Part shown: in pieces, positions 36,797 through 48,106 of the stretch | How positions within the stretch are numbered: the first letter of the stretch is position 1 | Layout of the letters: each line of letters begins with the position of its first letter | Origin: Polytrichum commune | Taxonomy: Eukaryota > Streptophyta > Polytrichopsida > Polytrichales > Polytrichaceae | NCBI GenBank assembly: GCA_950295325.1 | Contig: OX485808.1 | Span: forward strand, 12,648,501-12,712,500 | Direction: 5' to 3' | DNA length: 64,000 nt | Program-made: the position numbers and the translations under genes | The notes under the pieces: model-generated | Told to the model about the DNA's origin: nothing | Seen by the model: the letters and a program-made list of their open reading frames with translations, nothing else | Databases searched by the model: none

Positions 36797-37002
36797 ACAT
36801 TGCCCGAGTGGTTAAATTGAGGCTGGATTAGGGGCATTCCTTGGTGGATTGGAGTACATGCCACCCCTAATGTAGATGTTTGCCCCCCTAGATGGCCCAT
36901 ATATGGGGTTCCTAATAGCAAATCGGACTGCTAAATGTGAGTTGTAGAACCTTGGATTGCAGCCACACTCGGCATGTGACCTATTCCCCCCCCCCCCCCC
37001 CC
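36797..37002 (+). repeat. tRNA-like (SINE-type) sequence with a C-run end
   Basis: TTGCCCGAGTGGTTAAATTG near 36807 matches the D-arm/A box of serine or leucine tRNAs. A plausible but degenerate B box (GGATTGGAGTA) follows about 45 bases on. It ends in a run of about 17 C at 36986-37002. The tRNA cloverleaf is not intact, so it is a derived element, not a tRNA gene. Confidence 0.4.
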
Positions 37003-37453
37003 AAGTATGCAAGCAATCAAAGTAAAGCAGTGGGAATGACCCAAGAACCTAATTACACTATGTGATTAAAATGTAAGTATAGATGTGGCCAATGTACATA
37101 ACCTAGTGTACTTGTCGATTACACAAATCAAGTACAACATGTGATTGTAAGGCATTAATTTTGAATAACATAACCTTTTGTACCTTGTGTGAAAAGAAAG
37201 TGAACCTAAACGTAACATTGGTATGGCCAAGTGCATTAAATATGAATGACATATTGGATTGATTTTGAAGAAACATAACCTTTTGTTTCCAACAATGGTG
37301 AAAAGGTAATCATTAAACAATTGTGTGTATGATTGTAATATGTTGAGTTTGAATTGGATAACCCAAGTAGCCTTTGTAATGTGATGTTAATGAAAGGGTT
37401 AGGGCATAGGTGACGGAATGCCCATTGTCGAGGTATATGCAATACCGGCCAAA

Positions 37454-37686
37454 CACTAGAAGAAAACTTGTCCATTACAACCATCCATTATGACTTGGCC
37501 ATTGCAACTTACGGCAAGAAAATGCATAAATAAATCATTTCGGTTGTCAACTCCAAGGTTTTAGTCAACCATTATCCAAACACCCCCAGTTGACAACCAC
37601 AATGATTTATTTATGCATTTTCTCAACACGAGTCGCAATGGCCACTTCGCAGTGGATGGTTGCAATGGACAAGCTTTCTTCTAGTG
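37454..37686. mobile_element. CACTA-type foldback element, AAA target duplication
   Basis: Starts CACTAGAAGAAAACTTGTCC and ends with the near-perfect complement GGACAAGCTTTCTTCTAGTG. The two arms, each about 100 bp, include AAAATGCATAAATAAATCAT and are separated by about 35 bp. AAA flanks both sides (37451-37453, 37687-37689). CACTA ends with a 3-bp duplication are the hallmark of the CACTA/EnSpm class. There is no coding capacity. Confidence 0.8.
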
Positions 37687-37689
37687 AAA

Positions 37690-38735
37690 TGAGAGTAACA
37701 TACCATTGATTTATATAACCCAAATACTATATGTGATAGAATGATTCACATGAAATATTCCCAACACCATAATGCTATAAACACCGACCATATAACCCAT
37801 GTGACTTATGTGATTGAATGCTCGATCCTACGACATATCTTGAAACCCCTAATTTTAGGCAAATCTTGAACCCAATATATGCGAGTGAATGTGGGTACTT
37901 GATGCGTTGTGAAAAGTAACATTAACATTGAAGTAAACCCTTCTAACTTTTGCATATGAATGGACTCTAGACGATGTGTTCTTTTAGTGCGTTGGGATCC
38001 TCTTCATCATGCAAACAAAAGCCGCAAGAGACGTGTAGCCTTCCACCTTCACTTGGAGACTTCACTTGCAACATTGAAAGCCTTCAACCTTCCTCCGGAA
38101 AGAGCCCGAAACTTATTGCCGATGCCCTCAAATACATCGCTACACTAAACCCTAACTTGATTTGCCTAAGACATGAACCGGTACCCTAATCCCACACACC
38201 AACATGAGATTAGGCTCCTAATTTGACACTAAATGTTAAAAACTAGCCCCAAATAATCCAAAGACAACCTCCAAAGTTGGGATTAGCCAATGCGAGGTGA
38301 GGCCGAAGCGGTTCGTCCTCGGCAACCTTCCGGACTCGACCTTGGCCTTCGCATGCTATTGTGGCCACGTCACGGGTGCCCTTCATGTTCCCTCAATCGC
38401 CACTTGGCAGACCCCGGTTGGCTAATTAAGAAGGAGTGGTTAAGGAAGAGTTTTAGGAAGGGGGGGGGGGTCAACGGGATTAAGACCCTCTACCTTAGTG
38501 TATTGCTTGTTCACGGTTGTCAAGAATCCTCCACCCAAAAAAAGAAAAGAAAAAGAAAGCGTACATCAATGATGTCTATCAATCAAGGGCAATCATGATT
38601 TTCTTAAAAGTTTCGGATGTACATGGAATGAAGCCTAATCCTCCCACCAAAGGATGTGTTTGAACTTTCAACGCTTGTAGTCTCAACACAAATACATAAC
38701 CTCCCATTAACCTATTTGAGATGATCAACCCTTAA
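37690..38735. other. Stretch without a recognised gene
   Basis: Open frames at 37960-38189 and 38290-38598 show no domain. A G run lies at 38461-38470 and an A/G-rich tract at 38535-38562. Confidence 0.35.
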
Positions 38736-38904
38736 CATTATTAAGCATTGTGCGTTTGTTCATGTGGGCCCTGTGAATATAACTATGGGATGCCCCAATT
38801 TAGTGTAGATTGAAACTTAGTTTCCTTGCATTAGGTTGGGGGCATCCCATGGTTATGTTCTCAGGACCCACATGAACAAATGCACACTGCTCAACTATGT
38901 AATG
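38736..38904. mobile_element. Foldback MITE
   Basis: The arms, about 65 bp each, include CGTTTGTTCATGTGGGCCCT and its complement ACCCACATGAACAAATGCAC, and GGGATGCCCC/GGGGCATCCC. The loop is about 40 bp. The GTGGGCCCT..GAATATA words link it distantly to the 44994 element. Confidence 0.7.
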
Positions 38905-39194
38905 ACATGGGAGGTTTACCATATAAGGTCATTGCATTGACCACCATAACAAATCTAGAATGTCTAACTCACTACTAAGAATTCAAGGGGTGTCAACCAT
39001 TTGTGGAAGCATTTGGGAATCTCAAACTTAAGAACAAACTACAGGTTGCGTATTTCCTACGTGAAGGTCTCTACTCCCGACACCATCTAGGAGGGTAATA
39101 AGACATAATGCTAAACAAAAGAAGCTCCCTCACACATTTATGGTAATGGGCATACGTGACGACGGACCCTAACTTGAAGTTACTTTATCAAACT

Positions 39195-39535
39195 AGCCCA
39201 CTTCTCCTAGGATACAAAAACACCCGATTAGTACAAGATGGTTAGCAAATTCAAATATAAGATGTAGTGATTTCCCTCGTAATTTTTCATGTTCATATGA
39301 ATATCTTATTCATTATCAAAGTGAAGTTCTTGTTCTCTTTACAAGGTCATATATCCTCCCCCACCCCTCCCCTCATTTTGTTGACTATTGAGCTTAGTAT
39401 GGTTATCGTATTTTGAGCATGTAGTTCAATCCCTTCTAATAATCACACGATGCCTTTTTGGTATGTGTTCTCGGAGTCACACCAAACCACATACCACGCA
39501 CCTATAGGTGTCCAAATAAGAAAAGTAAACGAATC
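39195..39535 (-). repeat. Family F copy with a C-rich (G-rich on the other strand) expansion
   Basis: TAGCCCACTTCTCCTAGGAT, GATGGTTAGCAAATTC and TGTTGACTATTGAGC are shared. The family GGGAGGACC site is expanded to TCCTCCCCCACCCCTCCCCT at 39354-39373. Confidence 0.55.
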
Positions 39536-39559
39536 AAGGTTGTCAAACCCACCTTAATT

Positions 39560-40260
39560 TCCGTGTCATTGCAACGCCAACATGACATAACGTTTCTCGA
39601 CAGAGCGAGGGTCATCCTGCATCATCAAGCTGACACTGTAGCGTGGAGTGCAAAAACTTGCAAGATGCTATGATTTACTCCTAGGATTCCGTGGCCCACC
39701 CAATTGAAGGTATGTGCTGACTAATGTTATGGAATGTTGTTTGCTTCTTAATTTGTGAATAAAATACCTCGGGACCTCGACTCGGATTCGTTTCTTACAC
39801 ATGGAGACAAGTAAGGTAGAGGGCATGCATTGGAAAGCCAACAAGTACGTAACATACACTTACACATAATAAAAGGGTTGTTGTGACACTGGCCTTACAC
39901 AAAGTGTACTTTGGGCCTCATGATATGAACCGGGGCCTTATCACCCCCACATTCAATTCCAAGCCCTTTTTTAAGCGCGCACTTTGGCAACGCCATTTTT
40001 AGGTAGACCAAGTGCACATTCGATCAAATTCCACGCTGATAAGCACGAGGTTGGTTCCGGAGTCGAGATGCCCGTCCTCTACTGTACTCTTACCTCTTGA
40101 GCCATCCAAGGCAAACATTTAAGCTGGGGGACAAATTCTCAGTCTGATTTGGAGTCCAAGAAAGCATTTCTAGAGTTGGTTTTGTTGTTGTTGTTGTTGC
40201 TGTGGAGTGATGATCTTGAAGCAATGAGACATTTTGCCGAGTCAATAATACCAAATTTGC
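39560..40260. other. Stretch downstream of the candidate plastid exon
   Basis: On the minus strand an open frame at 39859-39668 has no recognised domain. A 30-nt segment near 40096-40125 is flanked by a good acceptor (CCCCCAG) and donor (AGAG|GTAAGAG) but does not keep the frame of the 40535 exon. A GTT run at 40182-40198 is a simple repeat. Confidence 0.3.
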
Positions 40261-40279
40261 ATGGTGTCGGAATTCCTAC

Positions 40280-40535
40280 CTTTTCCCGAGGCAACTAAGA
40301 ACGCCCTAACTCCAGCGGATTTCAACCCTTGAAATGTCGAGCTAGTTCTCAAAAACTTTCCAAGTACTTTGTTGGAGGGAGAGCGAGAGAGACAGAGAGA
40401 GAGGTTTTGGAGTTTGTAGGCTGTGATTTGTGGAGACCATTTGAACAGTGGCCGTTCTAAGGGAATTTTGGGTGAGAAATTTACGTATGAAGTTATAGGA
40501 ATGCAATTGACTGACGTAAGACGTAATTGTGTCAT
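40280..40535 (-). CDS. Candidate first exon of an unidentified plastid-targeted protein
   Basis: From an ATG at 40535 (context CACCATGA) an open frame runs 85 codons to a good donor, GGAAAAG|GTAGGA, at 40280/40279. The peptide is rich in Ser, Leu, Arg, Lys and Thr and almost free of acids. It ends in a Gly-Val-Arg-Ala-rich stretch (GLKSAGVRAFLVASGK), as many stromal transit peptides do near the cleavage site. I could not find a following exon in the right phase: the most attractive acceptor downstream, CCCCCAG near 40126, would bring in a stop at once. The gene may be truncated by later insertions, use another splice pattern, or be non-functional. No product is claimed. Confidence 0.35.
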
Positions 40536-40748
40536 GGTGAATTCAATTCAAGCACTCCCTGCATTGATATCTGTTAATCAGAGTTGGTGTTGATGCGTCT
40601 CCGTTCATATGACCATGCTTTCTGAGCAGACTCACGGTTGAAATCTATGCACATCTGAACAGTTGTGCAAACACCACAAACATCCATTCGTGATGATACA
40701 ACTGCAAGTGGCAGTCGTTTCTTGCATTCTAAAACAATGAATGAATGT

Positions 40749-40774
40749 AGGCAGGCAGGCAGGCAGGCAGGCAA
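40749..40774. repeat. CAGG tetranucleotide microsatellite
   Basis: Six consecutive GCAG/CAGG units in otherwise unique sequence. Confidence 0.8.
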
Positions 40775-40901
40775 AGGAATTTTAGAGCAACGACGGAGTT
40801 TTTTAGCTGTGTTTTGTTTGTGATGCGTGCAGCTGCCAGTATGTCTGCAGAGATGGTTACCATGCATACTTTTTGCAAAGAACACAACTGTTGAAATGTA
40901 A

Positions 40902-41554
40902 GGTACATGTGGGTGTTATTTGGTTCGTTTTCATGTATACAGGTTACTTCTGCCGATTAGATTTACACAACAGAACTTGTGTTGCATTAGCAATTGTATG
41001 ATGAAGTATCAACAAAAATCGGACCTCCCATGATTTAGTTATGGTTATTGGTAGTGCATATTTGTTGATTCCCAGACTGAATATGCAGGTACTCCTAATT
41101 GTGGTCAGTACTTAGTGTGGAGTAGTTAATAAAACTTGAAGACCTAGTCCAATCTCTGTTGAACATCTATCTTTATGTGTTTTTAAACATGTGGGTGTTA
41201 TTCAGTTCCTATTCTCATCCTGACAACTATATTTAATTGGTGTGTGGTCAGGTGAGGATCAAAAAAACAAACACTGTACATCACATGTTTAAAAGAGATT
41301 GGACTACATCATCAAATTTCATTAACTACTCCACACTCTCAATAGTGAACACTCTTGGGAGGACCTATGTGTTCAATTAAGGAATCAACAAACGTGCACT
41401 TCCGCAACACCATAAGACTAAATTAGGGGAGGTCCAATTTACAGTCCAATTTTTGCTGATGCTTCATCGCAGATTTTGCTAATGCAACAGAAGTTCTAGT
41501 CGTGAGAGGTTGGAGAACATGAACAAACAAACCGAATAACACCCACATACCTTA
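40902..41554. repeat. Double (back-to-back) family F element
   Basis: Outer ends TAAGGTACATGTGGGTGTTA and, complemented, TAAGGTATGTGGGTGTTATT mark a 650-bp palindromic unit. A third internal end (AACATGTGGGTGTTATTCAG near 41188) shows that one copy was joined or nested with another in opposite orientation. Confidence 0.65.
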
Positions 41555-41774
41555 TATGAAACTGAAAACAAGGAGGAAGAATGTGAACTGGAATTCAAGA
41601 TCTAAAGAAACCTAGAAGATATATACCTAACATTATGACTTGCAAACTCAAGTGGCTCCTTAGCTTCAATTTGCATATCTGTGCTATATGTGTGAGATCA
41701 CTGACGTTGTGTAAATTGCAAGAGGTTTTTGTTTTAAGCTCATCGTTTTCAACACAAGGTTAAAGCCCACCTAC

Positions 41775-41904
41775 TTGTATCATGTCACTCGTACAGAATA
41801 TTTCGCCAGTTTTCAGCATCAGGCACTTTGGAGTCGCAGCCTTCTCCTCGAAGCTGTCATAATATTTGATGAAGCTTGGAACACAGCCTAGCTTTGAATA
41901 CAAT
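41775..41904 (-). CDS. Candidate internal exon of an unidentified gene
   Basis: A 130-nt segment is bounded by a good acceptor (GTTATGTTGCAG|ATTG at 41905/41904) and donor (ATACAA|GTAGGTG at 41775/41774). It is open in one phase for 43 codons with a protein-like composition containing GCVPSFIKYYDSFEE and PKCLMLKTGEIF. I do not recognise the family. It lies 1.2 kb upstream (on the minus strand) of the transit-peptide-like exon, with inverted-end repeat DNA (40902-41554) in between, so whether the two belong to one gene is unknown. Confidence 0.3.
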
Positions 41905-43640
41905 CTGCAACATAACAGCAACAGAAAACCTAGAACCCGAAACATTTACTGATTATCAATTGAGCACCACATTTGATCAACAATCAGTTAGGAAACGGCA
42001 ATGATAAGATTAGGGTATAGAATTAGGGTTTAGGAGGTGAGTCTTGGAATCAGAGTCGAAACAGCTCTTGCACGATCTTTTGTTTGAAATATCAGCAAAG
42101 CTGTGGAAGATAAGAGTTGCGCAGTCTGTGCAACTTGAACTGTTTTTACAAACTCTCGTTAGCCAAATGGAGATGGAATATAGTATTAGACCTCCTGGTG
42201 ATGTTTTCGATGATGGAATTGGTATTCTCGCTTAAATATTATTTAATGCAAAGAGTGGCATACAACACTGCTTAACAAATGAAGAAAACTGGACTAATTG
42301 TCAGCTGTTGATCCTGACAAGCACTGGTGTCTTTGTTCTCTAACTCTCCTCCTCCTTATCACGGAGAATAACAATGGATTCTGGACAAAGCACAACAAGG
42401 CACTTAAGGACCAATTTCAAGAGTTCATATCTCAAGATATAAGTGACAGGAAGTCAATCAAACTCTTCGTGCTTGCCTAACCCAATGCTCAATTTATCTT
42501 CTTGCAATCTAGCAAATTGGGAAAGAAATTTATAAATATTTTTTTAAAGAGAAAGGTGGGGTTTATAAACACTAAAGAGATTGATGAGGAATTATGACAA
42601 ATTCACCTTCTCGCACCCGAATGCATTACCTCTCTTTGAAACGGGAAGGGAAGGAGAAGAGCAAACCCCCGGATCTCGTGAGTAAGGGCCGCTGGGGTGC
42701 TTGCGGATCACTGTGATGACAACCTCTTGCTCTGCGGCCCTCCCAATGCGGTTTGTCAAAAGTCTCCAAGCCTTTCCAAATTCCAATCCCCGATGCTCAT
42801 GAGATCGCTCAGGAGGATCCACCCAACACCATCGCCCGCCATCGCCAACACAAATCAGCAAAAATAGCGAATACAAAGTGACTTCCTAACCTGCACAATC
42901 ATCATGCAAGTCAGATACATACGTGCAAATATATTCTCAATGTTAAAGATGTGGTGGTTTTTTTAAGCTCTCCGTGGATTAATCCACCTCACAACCACTT
43001 ATGATAGACTGCAACTCATGTGTCCAAAGCCAAGACAAGATTTTATGAAGAAGATCCTTGTCATTCTCTTACATCTAGTGCCAACCTCCAAGAATGCATC
43101 CAAGAAGCACACATTGCAAGTGCAAAATAGTCGAGGCAATTAAAAGGACAGGCAAGCTCCTGCATCTCCCACGCGCCAACAGACACTCATCACTACAATC
43201 TAGCAAGCAAAACCAAAACCAAAAATCAAGATTCGAAAAAGTGCAGCAACATCTTGTGAAACTAACAGATTTCCAAAGCATAATCCCACAAAAAAAACTG
43301 GAGAACCTCTTCCAAGTAATAACACAGCGGGCCAGCACATGGATTTACTACACACAAACAAATGACCATCTTGGGAGCAAATTTGGACCAAAAGTGTGGA
43401 GATTAACCTTAAAATGCACAGGAAAACCAATATAATCAGACTATGATAGTCAAGAGAGCTTATTGGTCAAGAAACGTACTAGAAATCGCTGCAGCGAGCA
43501 CACGACATTCCAAACTTCACTTCAAATGGTACGTTATAATATCTCACTGCTTACGAAAATTCTTTCAAAAATTTCAAATCTCAAGTTATAAATTCATTAT
43601 TGACGAATTCATTTTGGAGATAGATTCTCAGTCACTTTGA
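41905..43640. other. Unique, gene-like block without a resolved gene
   Basis: The block is free of the dispersed repeats. On the minus strand a GC-richer 42630-42890 segment has a good acceptor (GTGCAG) and donor (AGAG|GTAATG), but its long frame lacks a Met and meets a stop at the acceptor side. On the plus strand TAGGAG|GTGAGT at 42036 is a good donor, and two ~60-codon frames follow (42044-42235, 42298-42480). None has a recognised domain. Confidence 0.3.
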
Positions 43641-43654
43641 CTATTTTTTTTTTA

Positions 43655-43850
43655 TGAAGTGGACATAGATCTTGAGTTTTGGGCCTCCAAGATGAGATGT
43701 GCTCAATATGGGTTTTGTAGGCAACGCGGGCCCTTCAAGAATGCAATGGCAATTTTTATTTTTTAAGACAAGCAAGGCAAGACAATTTTTTTGGGGTGAG
43801 GTCAGGAATTGTTTATGTATGGAATTGTCCAAGGCTCGCTAGTGGTAGGA
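43655..43850 (+). repeat. Solitary arm of the 50077 long-inverted-repeat element
   Basis: TTTTGGGCCTCCAAGATGAG, CTCAATATGGGTTTTG, CCCTTCAAGAATGCAA and a diverged continuation match the right arm of 50077-51738. No second arm was found nearby. Confidence 0.5.
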
Positions 43851-44990
43851 TCCCAACCCTCATCCAAGTTGCAGGGCCAACCCTATAATGGATCGTAGCT
43901 AGGCCATACTTTAACATATGTCGAGTGCGTGTTTGCCAATAGCTGACTATGGGGTAGGGCTTGCTAGAGGCCAAGAACAATTGTTGCGACCCGTCTCCGA
44001 CCAACTTTATTGTGGCACGTTACGTACCAAGTGCCTAGAAACTTACCAAACTCCCATGACACATATTTAAGTAAACTTGGACATGTCCAGAATTATAACA
44101 TGTTGAATTCTATCATGGGATTCTATGATAGGATTGTATGGTTCCTCCAAATATGATATGGATAGTTGATTATGATGTTATTGTAGCAGTTTTTTGATAG
44201 TATATTCATTAATCAACATTTATATACATACATACATAACAAAACATAACATAAAAGATGTTCTATTTTTATTATATTTTTATAGCATAAAATTCAAGTA
44301 ATCGTTAAATATTCACACATAAAATTTGGGTACATTCATAGGATCTTATGATAGAATTGAAGCAACCAAGAAGTTCATATTATGGAAATATGTCCACATT
44401 TACTTATATATGATAACCATAAGTTGCACACCAAGTTGATGATCGACAGTTTGGGTTGTCCTACCATGTTAATGTTATACACTTTACTTATTTCTATTTG
44501 ATGTATTTTGGGTTAGAAAGAGACCGTGACATGTGCTCTTTTTTTTTCAATGTAATACAAGGTATTGTCCAATTCCATCAGTGACCCGGTGACCCCGATT
44601 TTGACACATGTTTCCTCCCCAAAGTGGGTAACCACATGTAACCTTAACACCGATTTTATCATTTTGAGAACCTAAAATGCAACTCATTGATTGAAGGAGA
44701 CAAAATGTCGACAATGAACACATCGGCTACTTTGGGGGACTCTACAGCTCAAGGGTCAAAATGAGGTTTGTGACTTTGAACGTTTCTACATCAATTAAAT
44801 ATGCTATGATTCATATGATATTAATGATGTCGTGCTCATAACGTAATTGCTAATCCAACTAAGATATTGGAAGATATTTATGGGTTATGTAAGGGACCAT
44901 AGTGCTCTAATGTGGAGGTCACACATGTTTGAAAATGTTGGTTTCGGAACAAAGATCGGTGGGCCGAGGTAAAAGAATTTTGACTTTGAT
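43851..44990. other. Stretch without a recognised gene
   Basis: AT-rich, with a TACATACATACAT run near 44225 and repeated TCTATGATAGGATT-like phrases (44110-44140, 44339-44358). No frame of note. Confidence 0.35.
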
Positions 44991-44993
44991 TTG

Positions 44994-45146
44994 TCATAAC
45001 ATTACTCAACACCCACTATTGGTTTAGTGGCCCCTCGGAATATAGTAGTCGGATGCTCATAATGCTCCAACTCAACTTTCCGAGCATCGGACTATTATAT
45101 TATGAGGGGCCACTGAACAAGCAGTGGGTGCTAAGTAGTGTTATGA
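44994..45146. mobile_element. Foldback MITE
   Basis: The left arm TCATAACATTACTCAACACC continues to TAGTCGGATGCTC. It pairs over about 60 bp with the right arm GAGCATCGGACTATTATATT, which ends GTGTTATGA. The loop is about 25 bp. A worn copy lies at 10866-11008. Confidence 0.75.
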
Positions 45147-45149
45147 TGC

Positions 45150-46005
45150 CTAACATTGGGGAGCTTGGTCTCAAGGTTGGCCCCCTTTTTATTAGATGTA
45201 AATGTTTGTTTTCGACTCTGCTCCAAGATGATAGTTTTTTAAGGCTTAAAACCTTTGTTTTCAATTAGATTTGAAATTGAACGGCTTTAGCTAAAAAGAG
45301 AGGCCAACCTTGAAACCAAGCTCCTCAAGGTTGGGCACATGTTGGTCTTCGAGTCTAAACCAAAAGTTTTTAAACATGTGTGGCCTCCCAACCCTTAGCT
45401 ATCCACTACAAGCACTTCTATCTTACGTATGATTACATTCACAACAAAGATGCATGTCAAGAAAAAAGAATTCTATTTGCCATAATCCATCTACAACAAG
45501 TACATATGAGTGCTAGTTTGTTGTGGCCAATGTGGTAAGTACACTCTAACCTCCCTAATATCATGCATGTGGCAACCAAAGTGCACGTGATATTGAGGAG
45601 GTTTGCAGTGGTAACATAGATGAACGATACTAGAGAATCAATGTAATGTGTGACATTATGGAATAGCACACAATCAACATTGCAATGATAACAAAATTGA
45701 CAACATGATGCGTGTGAACTTGTGGTTTGACATATGAGAGGGAAATGTGACAACACGGAGGGAGATTTAAACTGAACACATCCGTTCCCTAGGACTTTAG
45801 GATATAAGAGAGGGAGTGACATTACAAAGGGTGACATTATGAAGGTTATGATGTACTCATTAAGAGTAGGCAAACATGAAGAAGCCAAGAGTACGTATAC
45901 TACTTGCTAACTACATCAAATAGGGTCATTAATGCAACCTTTTGAACAAAGTGACTTACAGAATTTGGCAGGCAAACTGTACCAGTGCCGCAACTTACTG
46001 CAACG
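45150..46005. other. Stretch without a recognised gene
   Basis: A local inverted relation exists between TTGGGGAGCTTGGTCTCAAG (45156) and the CTTGAAACCAAGCTCC stretch (45310), with GTTTTCAATTAGATTTG between. A 143-codon minus frame (45888-45457) has no recognisable domain. Confidence 0.35.
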
Positions 46006-46009
46006 ACAC

Positions 46010-46260
46010 TGTATATACATAGATCCATTTTCGAATTTTATTTAAGATTTCAACTGTTTTAGTAGATTTCCCTTTCTTTAGAACCCCCAAATCATCGTCC
46101 AGGTAGATTTTGGGCATAATCAGTCAAGATCCTAGTGTTTCCTAGTCCAACTAGTTATATGTTGACATCTTTCAGTTTTTCTTTATTAAATTGGGACATA
46201 TTCTATGAATTTTTCTTAAACGATCATTATTTTTCCTAAAGAACTTCAACCGGTTATTTT
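46010..46260 (+). repeat. Family R repeat, copy 2
   Basis: GTAGATTTTGGGCATAATCA, CCTAGTGTTTCC, CCAACTAGTTATATG, GGGACATATTCTATGAAT and AACCGGTTATTTTTCAAACT follow the order of 25915 and 48895. Confidence 0.6.
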
Positions 46261-46544
46261 TCAAACTCAACATAACATTATCTACTTGAGTATGGAGGGT
46301 GGATGGGGCCGGGAACCTGTCAGATAGTATTCGGAAGTATACCATGATCATTGTCTTATTAGAGCAAATTCAACATGATAAACTTGGGTGAAGCATTGTC
46401 ATTGAATAATACTGTAATGAAATGATTGAGAGTAGTTGAATATTTTCATAAACCGGTTTAGAAGAAAAAGAACTCTAAACTATATGGGGGGTGGATGGAG
46501 TTAATAAATTGTTTGTTCATAAGACATTCGTGGCCATAACGTAG

Positions 46545-47825
46545 AGGCCGGTGATGGTAGATGTAAAACTACTTCAGCCTTTGCATGGAGTAGACACTAT
46601 ATTAGTAACCAATAACCATTAACCGTAATCAATAACATGTAACCATGTCTATTGAGTGTTGTCCAAGAAATAGGTGTACGTTTGGGTAATGAATGGACAT
46701 CATGCCATAATGTTTAATTCCATATTGGTTGGGAGTAAGTGTTAATTCCATATTATTTGGTTTGGGTTTGATTCCCATGGAACTCGTTTGAGTGGATGTG
46801 GTTGTAATATGGTTATGTTTTCAACTCCAATAGTTCATATGTAACTAGCAGTCGGTTCTCCCCGTTCATTGTTGCAAATAGGAGTCTTAGGGCCCATCCT
46901 ACTGTTGAGTAAGGTAGACAAACCTTACTCGGTTACTTTTATTATTAGGACACCCATTATTCAGTGATATGTGGTATGGGACAAATGTTAACCCCTAAAG
47001 GTCAAGGCAAATGTTTTTGTCTGGGATGTCATCACTACCCAACTATACCAACATATACAATACATTATAATCCTCTGATTTTGGGTATGGTGGGCACGTG
47101 GATGGTTGAAACTTTGTGTGAACAATATTAACTATACAAAGCTTCCATTTGTACAATCATGTCTACCATAAGAGGTGTTGATTTCTCTTGAATTCAATTG
47201 AATTGTTTTAGGTAATTCTGGAATAATTTTGCTTTAGCCTCTGGGGGTTAAGACCCCCCCCCCCCAACTCCACAAACTTTTTGTGGGGGGTGTTAGAGCT
47301 CAAGGTGGGATGCCAACTCTCCTCTCAAGATATGGACTAGTACACAATTTATGATATTTATTGTCATAGAGATTGTTGGCAAATAATCTAGACTAGATGT
47401 CTAGAGGTCTCAAAGCATCACATCCGCTCATTGTCAACATAAGTAACTTTTTTTTTGAAAATTATTTACAATATGACATCTAGCATAGCACATTGGGATA
47501 TGTACTTGATTTGATGGTTTTGCGTTTTATTATGCAAGGGGAAGTTAGCATTGAGCATAATAATGGCGAGTGTCATGTGTTTACATTTCAACACTGCAAG
47601 AGGAATATAATATTGAAGACACTACTACCAAGTATCATTTGTGTACACTTTTAGTCAGCTTGTAGACCATTTTGCAACGTAGACATACACATCATAACAC
47701 TATTGAACATACTCATACTGAGATGGCATAATGATGAAGTTGTCAAACTAGGATAGTGTAACCTAGGATACGCCTCAAATAGGGTAAGTGACACTATTAC
47801 GCATGTGACACTAAACAACACCATA
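46545..47825 (+). repeat. Large direct repeat S, copy 1
   Basis: Shares with 61130-61855, in order: GGAGTAGACACTA, GGTTGGGAGTAAGTGTT, ACTCGTTTGAGTGGATGTG, CTAGATG.CTAGAGG..TCAAAG, ACATTGGGATA, GAACATACTCATACTGAGAT and GGGTAAGTGACACTATTACG. This copy is longer, with extra sequence including a C run at 47257-47266. It has no coding frame. Confidence 0.65.
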
Positions 47826-48106
47826 CAAGGTGTAGTGATTTTCATCCACCTTCTATCTATCCCGCCATTGCAAGTTGGCTCTAGAGTCGGGTCTGCCCTC
47901 TTGGTCTCCCCATTTTGCATGCTAAATCCCACAAGAAATGTGTTTAGTGCTGCCAAACCCTTGCCTCATTTCCCATACATATGCTTCATTGTTTGCACAT
48001 GTTTGCATGCCCATCGACTGGCTCGAACTTTGGGATGAGTTGCAATTGATCGTATATTTGCAAATCATAAGTGATCACTCGTGTGGATTAAAAACTCAAA
48101 GCTCGG

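Noticed and set aside
36797-36880. Possible serine/leucine tRNA gene
   Set aside because: Only the D-arm/A-box part fits; anticodon and acceptor stems do not close, so it is recorded as a tRNA-derived repeat.
42592-42876. 94-codon minus-strand frame in a GC-richer segment with plausible splice sites
   Set aside because: It has no Met start, meets a stop just inside the acceptor, and shows no recognisable domain; kept only as part of an unresolved gene-like block.
43075-43435. Frames of 76-113 codons on both strands
   Set aside because: Peptides are low-complexity or hydrophobic without domain features, and the T-rich minus strand looks like intron.
45457-45888. 143-codon minus-strand frame, among the longest in the window
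   Set aside because: No recognisable domain or conserved motif; Cys/His/Leu-rich reading of AT-rich DNA and no repeat copy keeps it.
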